A DNA stretch of 64,000 bases from Bathymodiolus brooksi (lineage: Eukaryota > Mollusca > Bivalvia > Mytilida > Modiolidae), in assembly GCA_963680875.1 (NCBI GenBank), contig OY804589.1, forward strand, positions 28,436,962 to 28,500,961, read 5' to 3'. Position numbers and translations under genes: made by a program. The first letter of the stretch is position 1. Each line of letters opens with the position of its first letter. The notes under the pieces were generated by a model, which was not told the origin of the DNA, ran no database searches, and saw only the letters and a list, made by a program, of their open reading frames with translations. Shown here one piece after another: positions 14,101 through 27,344 of this stretch.

Positions 14101-15770
14101 TAGAGAGTTGACTCATGTTTTGTTAGAGAGTTGACCCATGTTTTGTTAGAGAGTTGACCCATGTTTTGTTAGAGAGTTGTCCCATGTTTTGTTTGTGAGT
14201 TGACCCATGTTTTATTTGAGAGTTGATCCATGTTTTGTTAGAGAGTTGACTCATGTTTTGTTTGTGAGTTGACCCATGTTTTGTTAGAGAGTGACCCATA
14301 TTTTGTTAGAGAGTTGACTCATGTTTTGTTTGAGAGTTGACTCATGTTTTGTTTGAGAGTTGACTCATGTTTTGTTTGAAAATTGATCCATGTTTTTTTA
14401 GAGAGTTGACTCATGTTTTGTTTGTGAGTTGACCCATGTTTTGCTTGAAAGTTGACTCATGTTTTGTTAGAGAGTTGACTCATGTTTTGTTTGAAAATTG
14501 ACCCATGTTTTGTTAGAGAGTTGACTCAGGTTTTGTTTGTGAGTTGAGTCATGATTTGCTTGAGTGTTGATTCATGATTTGTTTGAGTGTTGACTCATGT
14601 TTTGTTAGAGAGTTGACTCATGTTTTGTTTGAGTGTTGACTCATGTTTTGTTAGAGAGTTGACTCATGATTTGTTTGAGAGTTGACTCATGTTTTGTTTG
14701 AGAGTTGACTCATGTTTTGTTTGAGTGTTGACTGATGTTTTGTTTGAGTGTTGACTCATGTTTTGTTAGAGAGTTGACTTATGGTTTGTTTGAGTGTTGA
14801 CTCATGTTTTGTTAGAGTGTTGATTCATGTTTTGTTTGAGAGTTGACTCATGTTTTGTTTGAGTGTTGACTCATGTTTTGTTTGAGTGTTGACTCATGTT
14901 TTGTTTGAGAGTTGACTCATGATTTGTTTGAGAGTTGACTCATGTTTTGTTTGAGAGTTGACTCATGTTTTGTTAGAGATTTGACTCATGTTTTGTTTGA
15001 GTGTTGACCCATGTTTTGTTTGAGAGTTGACTCATGTTTTGTTTGAGAGTTGACTCATGTTTTGTTAGAGAGTTGACCCATGTTTTGTTAGAGAGTTGAC
15101 CCATGTTTTGTTTGAGAGTTGACCCATGTTTTGTGTGAGAGTTGACCCATATTTTGTTAGAGAGTTGACTCATGTTTTGTTTGTGAGTTGACCCATGTTT
15201 TGTTAGAGAGTTGACACATGTTTTGTTAGAGAGTTGAACCATGTTTTGTTTGAGAGTTGACCCATGTTTTGTTTGATAGTTGACTCATGTTTTGTTTGTG
15301 AGTTGACCCATGTTTTGTTAGGGAGTTGACCCATGTTTTGTTTGTGAGTTGACCCATGTTTTGTTAGAGAGTTGACCCATGTTTTGTTTGTGAGTTGACC
15401 CATGTTTTGTTAGAGAGTTGACCCATGTTTTGTTAGAGAGTTGACCCATGTTTTGTTTGTGAGTTGACTCATGATTTGTTTGTGTGTTGACTCATGTTTT
15501 GTTTGAATGTTGACTCATGTTTTGTTAGAGAGTAGACCCATGTCTTGCTTGAGAGTTGACTCATGTTTTGTTAGAGAGTTGACCCATGTTTTGTTTGAGA
15601 GTTGACCCATGTTTTGTTAGAGAGTTGACTCATGTTTTGTTAGAGAGTTGACCCATGTTTTGTTAGAGAGTTGACCCATGTTTTGTTAGAGAGTTGACTC
15701 ATGTTTTGTTTGTGAGTTGACCTATGTTTTGTTAGAGAGTTGACCCATGTTTTGTTTGAGAGTTGACCCA
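11130..15770. repeat. 4,645-bp higher-order repeat, first member
   Basis: The unique marker GACACACG at 12,362 recurs at 17,007, and the 1-base-short unit GAGAGTGACCC at about 14,292 recurs at about 18,937. Both are 4,645 bp apart. 4,645 is 202 x 23 minus 1, and the missing base is that same short unit, so the length is internally consistent. Breakpoints are placed where collinearity with the next member begins, near 11,130 and 15,770. Confidence 0.85.
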
Positions 15771-18700
15771 TGTTTTGTTTGAGAGTTGACTCATGTTTTG
15801 TTTGAGAGTTGACTCATGTTTTGTTTGAAAATTGATCCATGTTTTGTTAGAGAGTTGACTCAAGTTTTGTTTGTGAGTTGACCCATGTTTTGTTTGAAAA
15901 TTGACCCATGTTTTGTTAGAGAGTTGACCGATGTTTTGTTAGAGAGTTGACCCATGGTTTGTTTGTGAGTTGACCCATATTTTGTTAGAGAGTTGACTCA
16001 TGTTTTGTAAGAGAGTTAACCCATGTTTTGTTTGTGTGTTGACTCATGTTTTGTTTGAGTGTTGACTCATGTTTTGTTAGAGAGTAGACCCATGTTTTGC
16101 TAGAGAGTTGACTCATGTTTTGTTAGAGAGTTGACCCATGTTTTGTTAGAGAGTTGACCCATGTTTTGTTTGAGAGTTGACTCATGTTTTGTTTGAGAGT
16201 TGACCCATGTTTTGTTATAGAGTTGACCCATGTTTTGTTAGAGAGTTGACCCATGTTTTGTTTGAGAGTTGACCCATGTTTTGTAAGAGAGTTGACTCAT
16301 GTTTTGTTTGAGAGTTGACCCATGTTTTGTTTGAGAGTTGACTCATGTTTTGTTTGAAAAATGACCCATGTTTTGTTAGAGAGTTGACTCATGTTTTGTT
16401 TGTGAGTTGACCCATGTTTTGTTTGAGAGTTGACCCATGTTTTGTTTGAAAATTGACCCATGTTTTATTAGAGAGTTGATTCATGTTTTGTTTGTGAGTT
16501 GACCCATATTTTGTTTGAGAGTTGACTCATGTTTTGTTTGTGAGTTGACCCATGCTTTGTTAGAGAGTAGACCCATGTTTTGTTAGAGAGTTGACTCATG
16601 TTTTGTTTGTGAGTTGACCCATGTTTTGTTTGAGAGTTGACCCATGTTTTGTTAGAGAGTTGACTCATGTTTTGTTAGAGAGTTGACCCATGTTTTGTTA
16701 GAGAGTTGACCCATGTTTTGTTAGAGAGTTGACACATGTTTTGTTAGAGAGTTGACTCATGTTTTGTTTTTGAGTTGACCCATGTTTTGTTTGATAGTTG
16801 ACTCATGTTTTGTTTGTGAGTTGACCCATGTTTTGTTAGGGAGTTGACCCATGTTTTGTTAGAGAGTTGACTCATGTTTTGTTTGTGAGTTGACCCATGT
16901 TTTGTTAGGGAGTTGACCCATGTTTTGTTAGAGAGATGACCCATGTTTTGTTTGAGAGTTGACTCATGGTTTTTTTGTGAGTTGACCCATGTTTTGTTAG
17001 AGAGTTGACACACGTTTTGTTAGAGAGTTGACTCATGTTTTGTTAGAGAGTTGACCCATGTTTTGTTTGTGTGTTGACTCATGATTTGTTTGTGTGTTGA
17101 CTCATGTTTTGTTTGAATGTTGACTCATGATTTGTTAGAGAGTTGACCCATGTTTTGTTAGAGAGTTGACCCATGTTTTGTTAGAGAGTTGACCCATGTT
17201 TTGTTTGAGAGTTGACTCATGTTTTGTTAGAGAGTTGACCCATGTTATGTTAGAGAGTTGACACATGTTTTGTTAGAGAGTTGACCCATGTTTTGTTAGA
17301 GAGTTGACTCATGTTTTGTTTGTGAGTTGACCCATGTTTTGTTTGAGAGTTGACTCATGTTTTGTTTGTGAGTTGACCCATGTTTTGTTTGAGAGTTGAC
17401 CCATGTTTTGTTAGAGAGTTGACCCATGATTTGTTTGAAAATTGACCCATGTTTTGTTAGAGAGTTGATTCATGTTTTGTTTATGAGTTGACCCATGTTT
17501 TGTTTGAGAGTTGACTCATGTTTTGTTTGTGAGTTGACCCATGCTTTGTTAGAGAGTAGACCCATGTTTTGTTAGAGAGTTGACTCATGTTTTGTTTGTG
17601 AGTTGACCCATGTTTTGTTTGAGGGTTGACCCATGTTTTGTTAGGGAGTTGACTCATGTTTTGTTAGAGAGTTGACCCATGTTTTGTTAGAGAGTTGACC
17701 CATGTTTTGTTAGAGAGTTGACACATGTTTTGTTAGAGAGTTGACTCATGTTTTGTTTTTGAGTTGACCCATGTTTTGTTTGATAGTTGACTCATGTTTT
17801 ATTTGTGAGTTGACCCATGTTTTGTTAGGGAGTTGACCCATGTTTTGTTAGAGAGTTGACTCATGTTTTGTTTGTGAGTTGACCCATGTTTTGTTAGGGA
17901 GTTGACCCATGTTTTGTTAGAGAGTTGACCCATGTTTTGTTTGAGTGTTGACTCATGTTATGTTAGAGTGTTGATTCATGTTTTGTTTGAGAGTTGACTC
18001 ATGCTTTGTTTGAGTGTTGACTCATGTTTTGTTGGAGTGTTGACTCATGTTTTGTTTGAGAGTTGACTCATGATTTGTTTGAGAGTTGAATCATGTTTTG
18101 TTTGAGAGTTGACTCATATTTTGTTAGAGTGTTGATTCATGTTTTGTTTCAGAGTTAACTCATGTTTTGTTAGAGAGTTGACTCATGTTTTGTTAGAGAG
18201 TTGACCCATGTTTTGTTTGAGAGTTGACTCATGTTTTGTTTGAGAGTTGACTCATGTTTTGTTAGACAGTTGACTCATGATTTGTTTGAGTGTTGACTCA
18301 TGTTTTGTTTGACAATTGACTCATGTTTTGTTTGAGAGTTGACCCATGTCTTGTTAGAGAGTTGACTCAGGTTTTGTTTGAGTGTTGACTCATGTTTTGT
18401 TTGTTAGTTGATTCATGATTTGTTTGAGTGTTGATTCATGATTTGTTTGAGTGTGGACTCATGTTTTGTTAGAGAGTTGACTCATGTTTTGTTTGAGTGT
18501 TGACTCATGTTTTGTTAGAGAGTTGACTCATGATTTGTGTGACAATTGACTCATGTTTTGTTTGAGAGTTGACCCATGTTTTGTTAGAGAGCTGACTCAG
18601 GTATTGTTTGTGAGTTGACTCATGTTTTGTTTGAGAGTTGACTCATATTTTGTCAGAGTGTTGATTCATGTTTTGTTTGAGAGTTGACTCATGTTTTGTT

Positions 18701-20420
18701 AGAGAGTTGACCCATGTTTTGTTTGAGTGTTGACCCATGTTTTGTTAGAGAGTTGACTCATGTTTTGTTAGAGAGTTGACCCATGTTTTGTTAGAGAGTT
18801 GACCCATGTTTTGTTAGAGAGTTGTCCCATGTTTTGTTTGTGAGTTGACCCATGTTTTATTTGAGAGTTGATCCATGTTTTGTTAGAGAGTTGACTCATG
18901 TTTTGTTTGTGAGTTGACCCATGTTTTGTTAGAGAGTGACCCATATTTTGTTAGAGAGTTGACTCATGTTTTGTTTGAGAGTTGACTCATGTTTTGTTTG
19001 AGAGTTGACTCATGTTTTGTTTGAAAATTGATCCATGTTTTTTTAGAGAGTTGACTCATGTTTTGTTTGTGAGTTGACCCATGTTTTGCTTGAAAGTTGA
19101 CTCATGTTTTGTTAGAGAGTTGACTCATGTTTTGTTTGAAAATTGACCCATGTTTTGTTAGAGAGTTGACTCAGGTTTTGTTTGTGAGTTGAGTCATGAT
19201 TTGCTTGAGTGTTGATTCATGATTTGTTTGAGTGTTGACTCATGTTTTGTTAGAGAGTTGACTCATGTTTTGTTTGAGTGTTGACTCATGTTTTGTTAGA
19301 GAGTTGACTCATGATTTGTTTGAGAGTTGACTCATGTTTTGTTTGAGAGTTGACTCATGTTTTGTTTGAGTGTTGACTGATGTTTTGTTTGAGTGTTGAC
19401 TCATGTTTTGTTAGAGAGTTGACTTATGGTTTGTTTGAGTGTTGACTCATGTTTTGTTAGAGTGTTGATTCATGTTTTGTTTGAGAGTTGACTCATGTTT
19501 TGTTTGAGTGTTGACTCATGTTTTGTTTGAGTGTTGACTCATGTTTTGTTTGAGAGTTGACTCATGATTTGTTTGAGAGTTGACTCATGTTTTGTTTGAG
19601 AGTTGACTCATGTTTTGTTAGAGATTTGACTCATGTTTTGTTTGAGTGTTGACCCATGTTTTGTTTGAGAGTTGACTCATGTTTTGTTTGAGAGTTGACT
19701 CATGTTTTGTTAGAGAGTTGACCCATGTTTTGTTAGAGAGTTGACCCATGTTTTGTTTGAGAGTTGACCCATGTTTTGTGTGAGAGTTGACCCATATTTT
19801 GTTAGAGAGTTGACTCATGTTTTGTTTGTGAGTTGACCCATGTTTTGTTAGAGAGTTGACACATGTTTTGTTAGAGAGTTGAACCATGTTTTGTTTGAGA
19901 GTTGACCCATGTTTTGTTTGATAGTTGACTCATGTTTTGTTTGTGAGTTGACCCATGTTTTGTTAGGGAGTTGACCCATGTTTTGTTTGTGAGTTGACCC
20001 ATGTTTTGTTAGAGAGTTGACCCATGTTTTGTTTGTGAGTTGACCCATGTTTTGTTAGAGAGTTGACCCATGTTTTGTTAGAGAGTTGACCCATGTTTTG
20101 TTTGTGAGTTGACTCATGATTTGTTTGTGTGTTGACTCATGTTTTGTTTGAATGTTGACTCATGTTTTGTTAGAGAGTAGACCCATGTCTTGCTTGAGAG
20201 TTGACTCATGTTTTGTTAGAGAGTTGACCCATGTTTTGTTTGAGAGTTGACCCATGTTTTGTTAGAGAGTTGACTCATGTTTTGTTAGAGAGTTGACCCA
20301 TGTTTTGTTAGAGAGTTGACCCATGTTTTGTTAGAGAGTTGACTCATGTTTTGTTTGTGAGTTGACCTATGTTTTGTTAGAGAGTTGACCCATGTTTTGT
20401 TTGAGAGTTGACCCATGTTT
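15771..20420. repeat. 4,645-bp higher-order repeat, second member
   Basis: This is the tandem partner of 11,130-15,770, with nearly identical unit order. Collinearity is lost at about 20,420, where the pair GAGAGTTGACTC / GAAAATTGATCC is followed by a different set of units ending in GATTGATG. Only one copy of this repeat exists in the second 20-kb block (markers at 32,576 and 34,506). Either copy 1 gained it or copy 2 lost it after the 20-kb duplication. Confidence 0.83.
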
Positions 20421-23400
20421 TGTTTGAGAGTTGACTCATGTTTTGTTTGAAAATTGATCCATGTTTTGTTAGAGAGTTGACTCATGTTTTGTTTGTGAGT
20501 TGACCCATGTTTTGTTAGAGAGTTGATTGATGTTTTGTTAGAGAGTTGACCCATGGTTTGTTTGTGAGTTGACCCATATTTTGTTAGAGAGTTGACTCAT
20601 GTTTTGTAAGAGAGTTAACCCATGTTTTGTTTGTGTGTTGACTCATGTTTTGTTTGAGTGTTGACTCATGTTTTGTTAGAGAGTAGACCCATGTTTTGCT
20701 AGAGAGTTGACTCATGTTTTGTTAGAGAGTTGACCCATGTTTTGTTAGAGAGTTGACCCATGTTTTGTTAGAGAGTTGACCCATGTTTTGTTTGAGAGTT
20801 GACTCATGTTTTGTTTGAGAGTTGACCAATGGTTTGTTATAGAGTTGACCCATGTTTTGTTAGAGAGTTGACCCATGTTTTGTTTGAGAGTTGACCCATG
20901 TTTTGTAAGAGAGTTGACTCATGTTTTGTTTGAGAGTTGACCCATGTTTTGTTTGAGAGTTGACTCATGTTTTGTTTGAAAAATGACCCATGTTTTGTTA
21001 GAGAGTAGACCCATGTCTTGCTTGAGAGTTGACTCATGTTTTGTTAGAGAGTTGACCCATGTTTTGTTTGAGAGTTGACCCATGTTTTGTTAGAGAGTTG
21101 ACTCATGTTTTGTTAGAGAGTTGACCCATGTTTTGTTAGAGAGTTGACCCATGTTTTGTTAGAGAGTTGACTCATGTTTTGTTTGTGAGTTGACCTATGT
21201 TTTGTTAGAGAGTTGACCCATGTTTTGTTTGAGAGTTGACCCATGTTTTGTTTGAGAGTTGACTCATGTTTTGTTTGAAAATTGATCCATGTTTTGTTAG
21301 AGAGTTGACTCATGTTTTGTTTGTGAGTTGACCCATGTTTTGTTTGAAAGTTGACCCATGTTTTTTTTGAGAGTTGACTCATGTTTTGTTTGTGAGTTGA
21401 CCCATGTTTTGTTAGGGAGTTGATTGATGTTTTGTTAGAGAGTTGACCCATGGTTTGTTTGTGAGTTGACCCATATTTTGTTAGAGAGTTGACTCATGCT
21501 TTGTAAGAGAGTTAACCCATGTTTTGTTTGTGTGTTGACTCATGTTTTGTTTGAGTGTTGACTCATGTTTTGTTAGAGAGTAGACCCATGTTTTGCTAGA
21601 GAGTTGACTCATGTTTTGTTAGAGAGTTGACCCATGTTTTGTTAGAGAGTTGACCCATGTTTTGTTTGAGAGTTGACTCATGTTTTGTTTGAGAGTTGAC
21701 CAATGTTTTGTTATACAGTTGACCCATGTTTTGTTAGAGAGTTGACCCATGTTTTGTTTGAGAGTTGACCCATGTTTTGTAAGAGAGTTGACTCATGTTT
21801 TGTTTGAGAGTTGACCCATGTTTTGTTTGAGAGTTGACTCATGTTTTGTTTGAAAAATGACCCATGTTTTGTTAGAGAGTTGACTCATGTTTTGTTTGTG
21901 AGTTGACCCATGTTTTGTTTGAGAGTTGACCCATGTTTTGTTAGAGAGTTGACCCATGTTTTGTTTGAAAATTGACCCATGTTTTGTTAGAGAGTTGATT
22001 CATGTTTTGTTTGTGAGTTGACCCATGTTTTGTTTGAGAGTTGACTCATGTCTTGTTTGTGAGTTGACCCATGCTTTGTTAGAGAGTTGACCCATGTTTT
22101 GTTAGAGAGTTGACTCATGTTTTGTTAGAGAGTTGACCCATGTTTTGTTAGAGAGTTGACCCATGTTTTGTTAGAGAGTTGACACATGTTTTGTTAGAGA
22201 GTTGACTCATGTTTTGTTTTTGAGTTGACCCATGTTTTGTTTGATAGTTGACTCATGTTTTGTTTGTGAGTTGACCCATGTTTTGTTAGGGAGTTGACCC
22301 ATGTTTTGTTAGAGAGTTGACCCATGTTTTGTTTGAGAGTTGACTCATGGTTTTTTTGTGAGTTGACCCATGTTTTGTTAGAGAGTTGACACATGTTTTG
22401 TTAGAGAGTTGACTCATGTTTTGTTAGAGAGTTGACCCATGTTTTGTTTGTGTGTTGACACATGATTTGTTTGTGTGTTGACTCATGTTTTGTTTGAATG
22501 TTGACTCATGATTTGTTAGAGAGTAGACCCATGTTTTGCTTGAGAGTTGACCCATATTTTGTTAGAGAGTTGACCCATGTTTTGTTAGAGAGTTGACCCA
22601 TGTTTTGTTTGAGAGTTGACTCATGTTTTGTTAGAGAGTTGACCCATGTTATGTTAGAGAGTTGACACATGTTTTGTTAGAGAGTTGACCCATGTTTTGT
22701 TAGAGAGTTGACTCATGTTTTGTTTGTGAGTTGACCCATGTTTTGTTTGAGAGTTGACTCATGTTTTGTTTGTGAGTTGACCCATGTTTTGTTAGTGATT
22801 TGACTCATGTTTTGTTAGAGAGATGACCCATGTTATGTTAGAGAGTTGACACATGTTTTGTTTGAAAATTGACCCATGTTTTGTTAGAGAGGTGACCCAT
22901 GTTTTGTTTGTCAGTTGGCTCATGATTTGTTTGTGTGTTGACTCATGTTTTGTTTGAGTGTTGACTCATGTTTTGTTAGAGAGTTGACCCATGTTTTGCT
23001 TGAGAGTTGACTCATGTTTTGTTAGAGAGTTGACCCATGTTTTGTTAGAGAGTTGACCCATGTTTTGTTAGAGAGTTGACTCATGTTTTGTTAGAGTGTT
23101 GACCCATGTTTTGTTAGAGAGTTGACTCATGTTTTGTTAGAGAGTTGACTCATGTTTTGTTAGAGAGTTGACTCATGTTTTGTTTGTGAGTTGATCCATG
23201 TTTTGTTAGAGAGTTGACTCATGTTTTGTTTGTGAGTTGACCCATGATTTGTTTGAAAGTTGACCCATGTTTTGTTAGAGAGTTGACTCATGTTTTGTTA
23301 GAAAATTGACCCATGTTTTGTTAGAGAGTTGACCCATGTTTTGTTTGAGAGTTGACTCATGTTTTGCTTGTGAGTTGACCCATGTTTTGTTAGAGAGTTG

Positions 23401-25344
23401 ACCCATGTTTTGTTAGAGAGTTGACTCATGTTTTGTTTGAATGTTGACTCATGTTTTGTTTGAGAGTTGACTCATGATTTGTTTGAGAGTTGATTCATGT
23501 TTTGTTAGAGAGTTGACCCATGTTTTGTTTGTGAGTTGACTCATGATTTGTTTGTGTGTTGACTCATGTTTTGTTTGCGTGTTGACTCATGTTTTGTAAG
23601 AGAGTAGACCCATGTTTTGTTAGAGAGTTGACTCATGTTTTGTTTGTGAGTTGACTCATGTTTTGTTTGAGAGTTGACTCATGTTTTGTTTTTGAGTTGA
23701 CCCATGTTTTGTTTGATAGTTGACTCATGTTTTGTTTGTGAGTTGACCCATGTTTTGTTAGAGAGTTGACTCATGTTTTGTTTGTGAGTTGACTCATGTT
23801 TTGTTTGAGAGTTGACTCATGTTTTGTTTTTGAGTTGACCCATGTTTTGTTTGATAGTTGACTCATGTTTTGTTTGTGAGTTGACCCATGTTTTGTTAGG
23901 GAGTTGACCCATGTTTTGTTAGAGAGTTGACCCATGTTTTGTTTGAGAGTTGACTCATGGTTTTTTTGTGAGTTGACCCATGTTTTGTTAGAGAGTTGAC
24001 ACATGTTTTGTTAGAGAGTTGACTCATGTTTTGTTAGAGAGTTGACCCATGTTTTGTTTGTGTGTTGACTCATGATTTGTTTGTGTGTTGACTCATGTTT
24101 TGTTTGAATGTTGACTCATGATTTGTTAGAGAGTAGACCCATGTTTTGCTTGAGAGTTGACCCATGTTTTGTTAGAGAGTTGACCCATGTTTTGTTAGAG
24201 AGTTGACCCATGTTTTGTTTGAGAGTTGACTCATGTTTTGTTAGAGAGTTGACCCATGTTATGTTAGAGAGTTGACACATGTTTTGTTAGAGAGTTGACC
24301 CATGTTTTGTTAGAGAGTTGACTCATGTTTTGTTTGTGAGTTGACCCATGTTTTGTTTGAGAGTTGACTCATGTTTTGTTTGTGAGTTGACCCATGTTTT
24401 GTTAGTGATTTGATTCATGTTTTGTTAGAGAGATGACCCATGCTATGTTAGAGAGTTGACACATGTTTTGTTTGAAAATTGACCCATGTTTTGTTAGAGA
24501 GTTGACCCATGTTTTGTTTGTCAGTTGGCTCATGATTTGTTTGTGTGTTGACTCATGTTTTGTTTGAGTGTTGACTCATGTTTTGTTAGAGAGTTGACCC
24601 ATGTTTTGCTTGAGAGTTGACTCATGTTTTGTTAGAGAGTTGACCCATGTTTTGTTAGAGAGTTGACCCATGTTTTGTTAGAGAGTTGACTCATGTTTTG
24701 TTAGAGTGTTGACCCATGTTTTGTTAGAGAGTTGACTCATGTTTTGTTAGAGAGTTGACTCATGTTTTGTTAGAGAGTTGACTCATGTTTTGTTTGTGAG
24801 TTGATCCATGTTTTGTTAGAGAGTTGACTCATGTTTTGTTTGTGAGTTGACCCATGATTTGTTTGAAAGTTGACCCATGTTTTGTAAGAGAGTTGACTCA
24901 TGTTTTGTTAGAAAATTGACCCATGTTTTGTTAGAGAGTTGACCCATGTTTTGTTTGAGAGTTGACTCATGTTTTGCTTGTGAGTTGACCCATGTTTTGT
25001 TAGAGAGTTGACCCATGTTTTGTTAGAGAGTTGACTCATGATTTGTTTGTGTGTTGACTCATGTTTTGTTTGCGTGTTGACTCATGTTTTGTAAGAGAGT
25101 AGACCCATGTTTTGTTAGAGAGTTCACTCATGTTTTGTTTGTGAGTTGACCCATGTTTTGTTAGAGAGTAGATCCATGTTTTGCTTGAGAGTTGACCCAT
25201 GTTTTGTTAGAGAGTTGACCCATGTTTTGTTAGAGAGTTCACTCATGTTTTGTTTGTGAGTTGACCCATGTTTTGTCAGAGAGTTGACTCATGTTTTGTT
25301 TGTGAGTTGACTCATGTTTTGTTTGAGAGTTGACTCATGTTTTG

Positions 25345-25445
25345 TAAGAAAAGTTGACTCATGTTTTGTTTGTGAGTTGACCCATGTTTTGTTTGAGAGT
25401 TGACTCATGTTTTGTTTTAAAATTGATCCATGTTTTGTTAGAGTT
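25345..25445. repeat. Pair of off-register satellite units
   Basis: Two irregular units lie close together: GTAAGAAAAGTTGAC, one base long, and GTTAGAGTTGAC, two bases short. The same pair is found at about 44,594-44,694, 19,249 bp further on. They anchor the alignment of the two large blocks independently of the substitution pattern. Confidence 0.85.
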
Positions 25446-27344
25446 GACTCATGTTTTGTTTGTGAGTTGACCCATGTTTTGTTTGAAAGTTGACCCATGT
25501 TTTGTTAGAGAGTTGACTCATGTTTTGTTTGAAAATTGACCCATGTTTTGTTAGAGAGTTGACCCATGTTTTGTTAGAGAGTTGACTCATGTTTAGTTTG
25601 AGTGTTGACCCATGTTTTGTTTGAGAGTTGACTCATGATTTGTTTGAGAGTTGACTCATGTTTTGTTTGAGAGTTGAATCATATTTTGTTAGAGTGTCGA
25701 TTCATGTTTTGTTTGAGAGTTAACTCATGTTTTGTTTGGGAGTTGACTCATGTTTTGTTTGAGTGTTGACCCATGTTTTGTTTGAGAGTTGACTCATGTT
25801 TTGTTTGAGAGTTGACTCATGTTTTGTTAGAGAGTTGACCCATGTTTTGTTAGAGAGTTGACTCATGTTTTGTTTGTGAGTTGACCCATGTTTTGTTTGA
25901 AAGTTGACCCATGTTTTGTTTGAGAGTTGACTCATGTTTTTTTTGTGAGTTGACCCATGTTTTGTTAGAGAGTTGACCGATGTTTTGTTAGAGAGTTGAC
26001 CCATGGTTTGTTTGTGAGTTGACCCATGTTTTGTTAGAGAGTTGACTCATGTTTTGTAAGAGAGTTGACCCATGTTTTGTTTGTGTGTTGACTCATGTTT
26101 TGTTTGAGTGTTGACTCATGTTTTGTTAGAGAGTTGACCCATGTTTTGTTAGAGAGTTGACCCATGTTTTGTTTGAGAGTTGACTCATGTTTTGTTTGAG
26201 AGTTGACTCATGTTTTGCTAGAGAGTTGACCCATGTTTTTTTAGAGAGTTGACTCATGTTTTGTTAGAGAGTTGAGTCATGTTTTGTTTGTTAATTGAAC
26301 CATGTTTTGTTAGAGAGTTGACTCATGTTTTGTTTGCGAGTTGACCCATGTTTTGTTTGAGAGTTGACCCATGTTTTGTAAGAGAGTTGACTCATGTTAT
26401 GTTTGTGAGTTGACCCATGTTTTGTTAGAGAGTTGACTCATGTTTTGTTTGAGAGTTGACCCATGTTTTGTTTGAGAATTGATTCATATTTTATTTGAAA
26501 ATTGATCCATGTTTTGTTAGAGAGTTGACTCATGTTTTGTTTGTGAGTTGACCCATGTTTTGTTTGAAAGTTGACCCATGTTTTGTTAGAGAGTTGACTC
26601 ATGTTTTGTTTGAAAATTGACCCATGTTTTGTTAGAGAGTTGACTCATGTTTTGTTTGTGTGTTGACTCATGTTTTGTTTGAGTGTTGACTCATGTTTTG
26701 TTTGAGTGTTGACCCATGTTTTGTTTGAGAGTTGACTCATGTTTTGTTTGAGAGTTGACCCATGTTTTGTTATAGAGTTGACCCATGTTTTGTTAGAGAG
26801 TTGACCCATGTTTTGTTTGAGAGTTGACCCATGTTTTGTAAGAGAGTTGACTCATGTTTTGTTTGAGAGTTGACCCATGTTTTGTTTGAGAGTTGACTCA
26901 TGTTTTGTTTGAAAAATGACCCATGTTTTGTTAGAGAGTTGACTCATGTTTTGTTTGTGAGTTGACCCATGTTTTGTTTGAGAGTTGACCCATGTTTTGT
27001 TAGAGAGTTGACCCATGTTTTGTTTGAAAATTGACCCATGTTTTGTTAGAGAGTTGACTCATGTTTTGTTTGTGAGTTGACCCATGTTTTGTTTGAGAGT
27101 TGACTCATGTTTTGTTTGTGAGTTGACCCATGCTTTGTTAGAGAGTAGACCCATGTTTTGTTAGAGAGTTGACTCATGTTTTGTTTGTGAGTTGACCCAT
27201 GTGTTGTTAGAGAGTTGACCCATGTTTTGTTAGAGAGTTGACTCATGTTTTGTTAGTGAGTTGACCCATGTTTTGTTAGAGAATTGACCCATGTTTTGTT
27301 AGAGAGTTGACACATGTTTTGTTAGAGAGTTGACTCATGTTTTG

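Larger units (their letters stand above)
6160..26650. repeat. Higher-order block, copy 1 (20,490 bp)
   Basis: The variant pattern from about 6,160 reappears from about 26,650 at an offset of 20,490 bp. For example, the three GAGTGTTGAC units followed by GTTATAGAG near 6,170-6,280 match those near 26,660-26,770. The offset is 891 x 23 minus 3. The missing 3 bases are explained exactly by register-shifting units inside the block: a 1-base loss near 14,292, the same loss near 18,937, a 1-base gain near 25,348 and a 2-base loss near 25,440. This copy contains a tandem pair of 1,679-bp repeats and a tandem pair of 4,645-bp repeats. Breakpoints are approximate to one or two units. Confidence 0.85.
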
